DNA of 5,002 nucleotides from CAZDKK01 sp964603725 (GTDB taxonomy: Bacteria; Eisenbacteria; RBG-16-71-46; CAIMUX01; WJJG01): positions 1 through 5,002 of the forward strand of contig CAZRWW010000167.1 in NCBI GenBank assembly GCA_964603725.1, read 5' to 3'. Each line of letters begins with the position of its first letter. Position 1 is the first letter of the stretch. The notes under the pieces were generated by a model. The model saw only the letters and a list, made by a program, of their open reading frames with translations. It did no database searches and had not been told where the DNA came from. Positions 1 to 4,874 of this stretch are shown here, in pieces. The translations under genes and the position numbers were made by a program.

Positions 1-1
1 C

Positions 2-199
2 GGGAAGGAGAGCAGGCGCCTGCGGCGCGGACCCGAGGCCGAGGCGCGCGCCGCTTCGCCGGCCGCCCGACCGGACCGCGCGGCGCCGGAGGTGCGGCCG
101 GAAGAGGGGGCGCGAGAGGCGCCACCGGCGCCCGAGCGCGAGCAGTCTCCCGGCGATCGGCGGCCGCTGCATCCGCCCGACCAGGACTGGTCGATCTAG
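2..199 (+). CDS. C-terminal tail of an unidentified upstream protein (5'-partial)
   Basis: An open frame enters from the left edge and ends at a TAG at 197-199, 20 bp before the coaX start. It encodes about 65 residues very rich in Arg, Glu, Ala and Pro, with no predicted fold and no recognisable motif, ending in DQDWSI. Such charged, Pro/Ala-rich stretches are typical of disordered C-terminal tails, but no family can be assigned from this part. The two other plus frames are also open here because of the high GC content, so the frame choice is inference. It rests on the stop codon sitting just before the coaX Shine-Dalgarno sequence, on mostly G/C third positions, and on a mixed acidic/basic composition rather than the Arg/Gly-only composition of the other frames. 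If real, it is probably co-transcribed with coaX. Confidence 0.42.
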   Translation, partial: GKESRRLRRGPEAEARAASPAARPDRAAPEVRPEEGAREAPPAPEREQSPGDRRPLHPPDQDWSI

Positions 200-207
200 G
201 CCGGCCC

Positions 208-216
208 GGAAGGAGG
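208..216 (+). promoter_or_regulatory. Shine-Dalgarno sequence of coaX
   Basis: GGAAGGAGG lies 3 nt before the ATG at 220. The match to the 16S anti-Shine-Dalgarno sequence is near perfect, though the spacing is short; pairing through GGAAGG gives 6 nt. It decides the coaX start, because the coaX frame stays open to the left edge of the window. Confidence 0.75.
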
Positions 217-219
217 AAC

Positions 220-1023
220 ATGTCCATCCCGCGACGCGGCCCACGCGCGGGCGCGACGGTCCTGGCGATCGACATCGGCAACACGCACACGGTCCTGGGG
301 GCTTTCGCCGGGGAGCGACTGCAGGCCTTCCGGCGGTTGACCTCGGGGGTGGCGCGCACGGGCGACGAGCTGGGCGTGCTCATCGAGGCGCTCTTTCGCG
401 AGCACCTCGCGAGTCTGCGCGCCGCGCCGCGCGTGGTCATCTGCTCGGTCGTGCCGACGCTCACGGGCGAGTTCGCGGCCATGGCCCGCGAGCTCTTCGG
501 CGGCGAGCCGCTGATCGTCTCGCACGAAACGCCCGCCGGTGTGCGCATCGAAATGGCCGACCCGTCGTCGCTGGGGGCCGACCGCATCGCCAACGCCGCG
601 GCGGTGGCGGACGGACCGCTGCCGGCGATCGTCGTCGACCTGGGGACGGCCACGACGTTCGACGTCATCGCCCCGCGGCGCCGCTACCTCGGCGGCGCCA
701 TCGCGCCCGGCATCCGGACCTCGGCCGACGAGCTCTTTCGCCGCGCGGCGCGGCTGGCGAAGGTCTCCATCCGCAAGCCGCGCCGCGCGCTCGGCCGCAC
801 GACCGAGGAGAGCATCCAGTCGGGCGTCTACTACGGGGCGATCGGGGCGATCGACGGCGTGGTGCGCGAGCTGCAGCGCGAGCTGCGCCGGCCGGCGCGG
901 GTGATCGCCACGGGCGGCCTGGCCTGCCTCGTGGCGGAGGACTCCGCCACCATCCAGGAAGTCGACGAGGCGCTCACCCTGCGCGGCTTGATCAAGATCG
1001 AGTCGCGCAGCCGCGGGTGCTGA
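220..1023 (+). CDS. coaX: Type III pantothenate kinase (CoaX)
   Basis: Cytosolic enzyme that phosphorylates pantothenate with ATP to 4'-phosphopantothenate, the first step of coenzyme A synthesis. Type III kinases belong to the ASKHA fold, need a monovalent cation and are not feedback-inhibited by CoA (family knowledge). The 267-residue protein shows the whole family signature: phosphate-binding DIGNTHT at 18-24, GADR at 119-122 with the probable catalytic base D121, cation-binding DLGTATTFD at 140-148, GGAIAPGI at 158-165, TEESIQSGVYYG at 195-206, and ATGG at 230-233. Length is normal for the family (about 255-260) apart from about 12 extra N-terminal residues before the first beta strand. 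The ATG at 220 is chosen because of the strong Shine-Dalgarno sequence and because no ATG, GTG or TTG lies between it and the conserved core. The gene converges on the glycosyltransferase with only 39 bp between the stops. Identification is secure. Confidence 0.96.
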   Translation: MSIPRRGPRAGATVLAIDIGNTHTVLGAFAGERLQAFRRLTSGVARTGDELGVLIEALFREHLASLRAAPRVVICSVVPTLTGEFAAMARELFGGEPLIVSHETPAGVRIEMADPSSLGADRIANAAAVADGPLPAIVVDLGTATTFDVIAPRRRYLGGAIAPGIRTSADELFRRAARLAKVSIRKPRRALGRTTEESIQSGVYYGAIGAIDGVVRELQRELRRPARVIATGGLACLVAEDSATIQEVDEALTLRGLIKIESRSRGC

Positions 1024-1062
1024 GGCCGCCGATCCAAAGGTCCCTTCCGCGGGCCGGCCCGG

Positions 1063-2274
1063 TCAGTCGGCCCCAGCGCGCGCGCGCCGCAGCGCAACGA
1101 GGTAGGCGCGCTCGACGCGCTCGACGACGCGCGGCCAGGCGAACGCCTCGGCGCGACGCAGGCCGGCGGCGCGCAGGCGCGCTCGCGCGGCCCGATCGCC
1201 GAGCAGGTCTCCGATTCCCGCGGCCAGGTCGGCCTCATCCCCGGGGCGGAAGAAGCGGGCCGCGTCATCGCCGCCCAGGGTCTCGGCATAGCCCGCGATG
1301 CGCGCGGCCACGATCGGCGTGCCCGACGCCAGCGCCTCGAGCAGGTTGATTCCGAAGCTCTCGCCATCGGTCGCCGGGGCGACGAACAGGTCGGCCCCGG
1401 CGTAGAGCCGTGGCAACTCGGCGCGCGCCACCGCGCCCAGCAGGCGCACCGGCAAGCCTCGCCGGGCGGCCCGGCGCGCCAGCCAGCCCGCCTCGGGGCC
1501 CGCGCCCGCCAGCCAGAGCTCGGCCCCGGGGCCGGCCCCGCCGCGCCGGACGCGCTCGAAGGCGGCCAGCAGCAGCCTGAGTCCCTTGCGCGGATCGAGG
1601 CGTCCCACGTAGAGGATGACGCGGCCCGCGGGCGGCACGGGGCGCATGCGGGCCGTCGCGAAGCGCTCGAGGTCGACGCCGTTGGGAATCACCTCGTAGG
1701 GGCCGGGGAAGTGCGCCGACACGTAGCGGGCCGCTTCCCGCGAGACGGCGATGCGCTGCGCCAGGAGGCGCGCGTACGGGGCCAGCCAGGCGGCGAAGCC
1801 CCGGTAGCCCCAGTGGGGCCGCGAGCCGCCGGTGTGAAAGGTGCCGACCTTGGCCCCGGGCAGGTGCCGCACGGCCCAGAGCGGCAGGAACGGCTCGAGC
1901 GGCGACATCACGTGCACCAGATCGGGCGGGCCGGGCCGGTTGCGCCGGAGCTGCCGCCCCAGATCGAGACCGCAGACTACACAGGCCCGGCCGCCATGCG
2001 AAGGCACCTGCAGCGTGCGTCCCAAGCGGATGACCCGCACGCCGATGGGGTCGACCTCGGCGGCGCGGCCGTTGCGGGCGGGCATTCCGGTCAGGATCGA
2101 CACGCCGTGGCCGCGGCGGGCCAGTCCGTCGGCCAGATGCCAGACGTGCTCCGTGATGCCGCCGTGGTACGGCAGGTACGACTGGCTCACGAGGCAGATC
2201 TGCAGGGGACGCTCCGCGATCCGGCCGCCGTCCGTCTCTGGCCGGCATTCGTGATGGGGCGCTTCGTCCCGCAT
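1063..2274 (-). CDS. GT4-family glycosyltransferase, PimA-like
   Basis: Predicted GT-B-fold, retaining glycosyltransferase of family GT4, 403 residues, probably at the cytoplasmic face of the membrane, moving a sugar from a nucleotide donor to a lipid or glycan acceptor. N-terminal Rossmann domain: ICLVSQSYLPYHGGITEHV at 26-44 holds the Gly-Gly loop, followed by LGRTLQVPSHGG at 84-95 and VGTFHTGG at 143-150. Linker: IAVSREAARYV at 175-185 and IPNGVDLERF at 196-205. C-terminal donor domain: ILYVGRLDPRKG at 220-231, LWLAGAGPE at 253-261, and the EX7E motif E305-E313 within DGESFGINLLEALASGTPIV. The spacing of these blocks resembles mycobacterial PimA (phosphatidylinositol mannosyltransferase), but the sugar and acceptor cannot be read from sequence. 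The ATG at 2274 is supported by GGAGGG six bases upstream; the 25 residues before the first beta strand are an extension with no alternative ATG/GTG/TTG start. It lies opposite to all its neighbours and so forms its own transcription unit. Confidence 0.9.
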   Translation of the reverse strand: MRDEAPHHECRPETDGGRIAERPLQICLVSQSYLPYHGGITEHVWHLADGLARRGHGVSILTGMPARNGRAAEVDPIGVRVIRLGRTLQVPSHGGRACVVCGLDLGRQLRRNRPGPPDLVHVMSPLEPFLPLWAVRHLPGAKVGTFHTGGSRPHWGYRGFAAWLAPYARLLAQRIAVSREAARYVSAHFPGPYEVIPNGVDLERFATARMRPVPPAGRVILYVGRLDPRKGLRLLLAAFERVRRGGAGPGAELWLAGAGPEAGWLARRAARRGLPVRLLGAVARAELPRLYAGADLFVAPATDGESFGINLLEALASGTPIVAARIAGYAETLGGDDAARFFRPGDEADLAAGIGDLLGDRAARARLRAAGLRRAEAFAWPRVVERVERAYLVALRRARAGAD

Positions 2275-2280
2275 GGCTTG

Positions 2281-2286
2281 CCCTCC
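2281..2286 (-). promoter_or_regulatory. Shine-Dalgarno sequence of the glycosyltransferase
   Basis: On the minus strand GGAGGG precedes the ATG at 2274 by 6 nt (CAAGCC). This strong site fixes the start despite the unusual 25-residue N-terminal extension. Confidence 0.75.
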
Positions 2287-2300
2287 GACCGGCGGCGCGC

Positions 2301-2327
2301 GCTAGGGAGCGCGGCGAGCACTCTAGC
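2301..2327. promoter_or_regulatory. Possible operator: paired CTAG inverted repeat
   Basis: GCTAG at 2301-2305 and CTAGC at 2323-2327 form an inverted repeat whose CTAG cores (2302-2305 and 2323-2326) are exactly 21 bp apart, about two helical turns. The right arm overlaps the predicted -10 element of the glycosyltransferase promoter, and the repeat spans its likely transcription start. This geometry is typical of a dimeric repressor site, but no regulator is encoded nearby, so the function is inference. It could also be a short hairpin in the leader RNA (7 bp including one G-U pair, 13-nt loop), or chance. Confidence 0.22.
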
Positions 2328-2349
2328 AGCCCGGGCGGCCGGCCCACAA
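2320..2349 (-). promoter_or_regulatory. Predicted sigma-70-type promoter of the glycosyltransferase
   Basis: Read on the minus strand, TTGTGG (2344-2349) is followed after 18 bp by TAGAGT (2320-2325), which matches four of six bases of TATAAT and is preceded by an extended -10 TGC (2326-2328). The start of transcription would fall near 2313, giving a leader of about 40 nt that contains the Shine-Dalgarno sequence. The -35 match is only three of six, so this is a suggestion based on position and pattern. Confidence 0.33.
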
Positions 2350-2388
2350 CGAGCGCCCGCGCGGCCGCCGGACCCTCCGGATTTGCTC

Positions 2389-2415
2389 TTGCGGGCGGCC
2401 TGGCTCTCCCATACC
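2389..2415 (+). promoter_or_regulatory. Weak candidate promoter of the folB operon
   Basis: TTGCGG (2389-2394) and CATACC (2410-2415), 15 bp apart, each match three of six consensus bases. They lie in the only noticeably A/T-richer part of the 175-bp intergenic region (about 2381-2422), upstream of four tightly linked genes that need a promoter here. An alternative -35 is TTGCTC at 2383-2388. The position is persuasive; the sequence match is poor. The rest of 2275-2449 shows nothing else apart from the minus-strand elements. Confidence 0.2.
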
Positions 2416-2449
2416 TTCGAATGCGGCATGCACGGGGCCAAGAGCGGTC

Positions 2450-2815
2450 ATGGATGTCATTCGACTGAAAGAGATTACAGCATTTCCTCGACTCGGAGTC
2501 GGCGATCTCGAGAAGAGCTGGGTCCAGAAGGTCACGCTCGACGTCGAGCTCCATCTCGACCTTGCCCGGGCCGCTCGCAGTGATCGCATCGAGGACACGG
2601 TCGACTATCAGCGCGTCTATGAGCTGGTGCGCGAGGTGAGCGTGGCGCGCAAGTACCACCTCGTCGAGGCGCTGGCCCACCAGATCGCGGTCGCGGTGCT
2701 CGACCGCTTCGCGGCGCAGCGGGTCTGCGTGCGTGTCCGCAAGCTCAGCCTGCCCTTCGACGCCGACCTGAACTGCGTCGAGGTGGAGCTGACCGAGGGG
2801 CGAGACGGCCCATGA
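2450..2815 (+). CDS. folB: Dihydroneopterin aldolase (FolB)
   Basis: Cytosolic enzyme of folate synthesis that cleaves 7,8-dihydroneopterin to 6-hydroxymethyl-7,8-dihydropterin and glycolaldehyde, and usually also epimerises the substrate. At 121 residues it has the normal family length and fold pattern: GVGDLEKSWVQKV at 16-28 (equivalent to GVYDWE in E. coli), TVDYQRVYELV at 50-60, the pterin-anchoring Glu E73 in KYHLVEALAHQIA, and VRVRKLSLPFDADL at 94-107 with K98 as the probable catalytic lysine. The residue after this lysine is Leu where many homologues have Pro. No good Shine-Dalgarno sequence precedes the ATG (only AAGAG at 2440-2444). Eleven of the first 16 codons end in A or T, in sharp contrast to the rest of the gene. 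First gene of the apparent operon; it overlaps folK by 4 bp (ATGA). Confidence 0.92.
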   Translation: MDVIRLKEITAFPRLGVGDLEKSWVQKVTLDVELHLDLARAARSDRIEDTVDYQRVYELVREVSVARKYHLVEALAHQIAVAVLDRFAAQRVCVRVRKLSLPFDADLNCVEVELTEGRDGP

Positions 2816-3363
2816 GCGCGGATCCGCAGGAACTGGTCGCCCTGGCCCTGGGCAGCAACCTGGGCGATCGGGTGGCCCACCTGGCCGCGGCGCGGCGGCG
2901 CATCGCCGCGCGGTGGGGACCTCTGCTGGGCTGCTCGGCGGTCTACGAGACCGAGCCGCAGGGGCCGCCGGGCCAGGGGCCCTACCTCAACCAGGTGGTG
3001 ACCTTCTCTTTCGCGGGCGAATCCGAGGAGCTGCTGCGCGGCGCCCTGGCGATCGAGGCCGGCCTGGGCCGGCGGCGCGCGGAGCGCTGGGGGCCCCGGA
3101 CGATCGACGTGGACCTGCTCCTGCACGGCGATCGCGTGCGCAGCGGGCCCGAGCTCGAGCTGCCCCACCCGCGGCTGCACGAGCGGGCCTTCGTGCTGGT
3201 GCCGCTGGCGGAGGTTCTGCCCGGCTGGCGCCATCCGCGCCTGGGCGCGGCCGCGCGCGACCTGGCGGCGAGGGCGGAGCGCGCGGGGGTGCGACCCTGG
3301 CGAGCCGCGCTGTCGCCGGCCGGGGCCCCGCGCCGGGGGCGGCCGGAACGAGGTGTCCCGTGA
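2812..3363 (+). CDS. folK: 2-Amino-4-hydroxy-6-hydroxymethyldihydropteridine pyrophosphokinase (FolK, HPPK)
   Basis: Transfers pyrophosphate from ATP to 6-hydroxymethyl-7,8-dihydropterin, the product of FolB, giving the substrate for dihydropteroate synthase (FolP, not in this window). Visible family blocks: LALGSNLGDR at 11-20, SAVYETEPQG at 42-51, YLNQVV at 58-63, the HPPK signature RWGPRTIDVDLLL at 92-104 with the Mg-binding aspartates D99 and D101, and LPHPRLHERAFVLVPLAEV from 117. The 183 residues exceed the usual roughly 160; the surplus is an Arg/Gly/Pro/Ala-rich C-terminal tail of about 25 residues with no motif. The ATG at 2812 overlaps the folB stop (ATGA), which implies translational coupling; GAGGGG at 2795-2800 is a rather distant Shine-Dalgarno candidate. 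The stop overlaps the GTG start of the following kinase. Confidence 0.95.
   Translation: MSADPQELVALALGSNLGDRVAHLAAARRRIAARWGPLLGCSAVYETEPQGPPGQGPYLNQVVTFSFAGESEELLRGALAIEAGLGRRRAERWGPRTIDVDLLLHGDRVRSGPELELPHPRLHERAFVLVPLAEVLPGWRHPRLGAAARDLAARAERAGVRPWRAALSPAGAPRRGRPERGVP
3350..3355 (+). promoter_or_regulatory. Shine-Dalgarno sequence of the deoxynucleoside kinase
   Basis: GAGGTG lies 4 nt before the GTG at 3360, inside the last codons of folK. It supports the GTG start over any upstream start in the same frame. Confidence 0.55.
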
Positions 3364-4019
3364 GCGCGCCCCCTCCGACGCCGGTTCACTTCGTCGCCAT
3401 CGAGGGCGTCATCGGTGTCGGCAAGACCACGCTCACCCGGCGCCTGGCCGACTACATCGGCGGCTACACGCTGCTCGAGCAAGTCGAGGAAAACCCCTTC
3501 CTGGCGGACTTCTACAGCGACCGGCGCGGGTATGCCTTCCAGACGCAGATCTTCTTCCTGCTCAGCCGCTACCGGCAGCTCAAGCGCTTCCAGCAGCGCG
3601 ACCTGTTCCGCGGCCCGGTGATCAGCGACTACATGTTCGAGAAGGACAAGGTGTTCGCCAACATCAACCTCGACGATCACGAGCTCGACATGTACAACCA
3701 GATCTTCGGTCTGATGGAGCGCGATCAGACCAAGCCGGACCGGATCGTCTATCTGCAGGCGTCCGTCGACGTGCTCCTGCAGCGGATCGCGCGGCGCGGG
3801 CGGAGCTTCGAGCGCGCCATGGATCCGCAGTACCTGGCCACGCTGGCGGAAGCGTACAACTACTTCTTCCTGCACTACCTGGGAGCCCCGGTGCTGGTGG
3901 TCAACACCAACGAGCTCGACTTCACGAGGGATCAGACCCTGATCGCCGACCTGTGGGAGGTGCTGGTCGCGCACGCGAGCGGCACGCGCCTGTACAAGCC
4001 GGCCAACGACACAGCTTAA
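3360..4019 (+). CDS. Deoxynucleoside kinase (dAK/dGK-like salvage kinase)
   Basis: P-loop kinase of the deoxynucleoside kinase family, expected to phosphorylate a deoxynucleoside (deoxyadenosine, deoxyguanosine or similar) at the 5'-hydroxyl with ATP in cytosolic nucleotide salvage. The 219 residues show: P-loop GVIGVGKTT at 16-24; E40 in LLEQVEENPFLADFY as the probable catalytic base; YAFQTQIFFLLSRYRQL at 58-74 forming the substrate pocket; SDYMFEKDKVFA at 89-100 where classical members have a (D/E)RS motif; and the lid RIARRGRSFER at 142-152. Substrate specificity cannot be read from sequence. Start: GTG at 3360 overlaps the folK stop (GTGA), has a Shine-Dalgarno sequence, and places the P-loop at the usual distance from the N-terminus. 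The frame stays open far upstream inside folK (to an ATG at 2913), so a 368-residue call would be wrong: its first 149 residues are out-of-frame folK. It is followed by panB after 28 bp. Confidence 0.88.
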   Translation: MSAPPPTPVHFVAIEGVIGVGKTTLTRRLADYIGGYTLLEQVEENPFLADFYSDRRGYAFQTQIFFLLSRYRQLKRFQQRDLFRGPVISDYMFEKDKVFANINLDDHELDMYNQIFGLMERDQTKPDRIVYLQASVDVLLQRIARRGRSFERAMDPQYLATLAEAYNYFFLHYLGAPVLVVNTNELDFTRDQTLIADLWEVLVAHASGTRLYKPANDTA

Positions 4020-4035
4020 TGGTCGCTCGCGGGCC

Positions 4036-4045
4036 GGGGGAGGAG
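4036..4045 (+). promoter_or_regulatory. Shine-Dalgarno sequence of panB
   Basis: GGGGGAGGAG precedes three in-frame start codons: GTG 4045, ATG 4048 and ATG 4054. Its GGAGG core (4039-4043) is 4 nt from the first ATG and 10 nt from the second; AGGAG (4041-4045) is 8 nt from the second. GTG 4045 overlaps the site and is unlikely. Confidence 0.6.
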
Positions 4046-4047
4046 TG

Positions 4048-4872
4048 ATGGCCATGGTGCCAAGGATCACGGCGGCGGACCTGGCGCGCTGGAAGAAACG
4101 GGGGCGTCGCATCCCGGTGCTGACCTGTTACGACTTCACCCTGGCGCGCATCCTGGACCAGGTCGGCGTTCCGGTGCTGCTGGTGGGCGACAGCCTGGGC
4201 CAGGTCATGCTCGGGCACGGCTCGACCCTGCCGGTCACCCTGCGCGACATGATCCACCACACGCGGGCGGTCGCCCGCGCGCAGCCGCACGGCTTGATCG
4301 TGGCCGACCTGCCGTTCATGAGCTTCCAGGTCTCGCCCGAGCGGGCGCTCGAGTCGGCCGGGCGCCTGGTCAAGGAGGGCGCGGCCGACGCGGTGAAGCT
4401 CGAGGGCGGGGCGCGCAGCGCGGCCGCGGCTGAGCGGATCGTCGCGGCTGGGATTCCGGTGATGGGGCACCTGGGTTTGACGCCGCAGTCGATCCTCACG
4501 CTGGGGGGCTACACCCTCCAGGGACGGCGCAAGGGCGAGGCCGCGGCGCTGCTGGCCGACGCGCGGCGCCTGGAGGCGGCGGGCTGCTTCGCCATCGTCC
4601 TGGAGATGATCCCGGCGCCTGTGGCCCAGGAGATCACCGCCGCCGTTGCGATCCCGACGATCGGGATCGGCGCGGGGCCGCACTGCGACGGGCAGGTGCT
4701 GGTGCTGCACGACATGCTGGGGCTCTATCAGGAATTCGAGCCGCGCTTCGTGCGGCGCTTCATGGAGGGCACCGAGCTGGTGAGTCGCGCCGTTCACGAG
4801 TACATGCGAGCGGTCGAGGAGGGCACGTTTCCCGGACCGGAACACAGTTACGGCCTGGAGGAGCGGGGGTAG
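4048..4872 (+). CDS. panB: 3-Methyl-2-oxobutanoate hydroxymethyltransferase (PanB)
   Basis: Ketopantoate hydroxymethyltransferase: adds a hydroxymethyl group from 5,10-methylenetetrahydrofolate to 2-oxoisovalerate, giving ketopantoate on the way to pantothenate. A (beta/alpha)8 barrel, normally decameric and Mg-dependent (family knowledge). The 274 residues keep all the active-site blocks: TCYDFTLA at 26-33, LVGDSLG at 45-51 (Mg-binding D48, S49), GHGSTLPVT at 56-64, VADLPFMSF at 85-93 (D87), VKLEGG at 116-121 (K117, E119), GHLGLTPQS at 140-148, LEMIPAPV at 185-192 with the catalytic Glu E186, IPTIGIGAG, then DGQVLVLHDMLGL. The C-terminal FPGPEHSY is also typical. ATG 4048 is taken as the start; ATG 4054 is equally plausible and gives an N-terminus (MVPRITAADL) nearer the usual length. 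It uses folate, which links it directly to folB and folK upstream. panC does not evidently follow, judging by the next N-terminus. Confidence 0.96.
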   Translation: MAMVPRITAADLARWKKRGRRIPVLTCYDFTLARILDQVGVPVLLVGDSLGQVMLGHGSTLPVTLRDMIHHTRAVARAQPHGLIVADLPFMSFQVSPERALESAGRLVKEGAADAVKLEGGARSAAAAERIVAAGIPVMGHLGLTPQSILTLGGYTLQGRRKGEAAALLADARRLEAAGCFAIVLEMIPAPVAQEITAAVAIPTIGIGAGPHCDGQVLVLHDMLGLYQEFEPRFVRRFMEGTELVSRAVHEYMRAVEEGTFPGPEHSYGLEERG

Positions 4873-4874
4873 GC

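Noticed and set aside
1..219. A BirA-CoaX style fusion, since the coaX frame is open to the left edge
   Set aside because: BirA-CoaX fusions exist, but here this frame upstream of 220 encodes only Gly/Ala/Arg-rich shadow sequence with many A-ending codons, and a strong Shine-Dalgarno sequence sits directly before the ATG at 220.
1051..1060. GGGCCGGCCC palindrome between convergent genes as a bidirectional terminator
   Set aside because: It has no loop and no T tract on either side; a 10-bp GC palindrome is not unusual at this base composition.
1711..2583. 290-codon plus-strand open frame antisense to the glycosyltransferase
   Set aside because: High-GC antisense shadow: it lacks motifs, and it spans both the 5' end of the glycosyltransferase and folB.
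1265..2680. 471-codon open frame on the minus strand overlapping the glycosyltransferase and folB
   Set aside because: It is an Arg/Ala/Gly/Pro-rich out-of-frame shadow of the glycosyltransferase and crosses the folB coding region; it shows no domain.
3353..4048. 231-codon plus-strand frame overlapping the deoxynucleoside kinase
   Set aside because: Shifted reading of the kinase gene; Arg/Ala/Pro-rich, and the kinase motifs are in the other frame.
2982..4112. 376-codon minus-strand open frame opposite folK and the deoxynucleoside kinase
   Set aside because: Antisense frame kept open by G/C third positions. The His/Val/Glu/Gln-rich sequence mirrors the kinase codons and shows no family motif.
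3922..4845. 307-codon minus-strand open frame opposite panB
   Set aside because: Antisense shadow of panB, whose own frame has all the catalytic motifs of the family.
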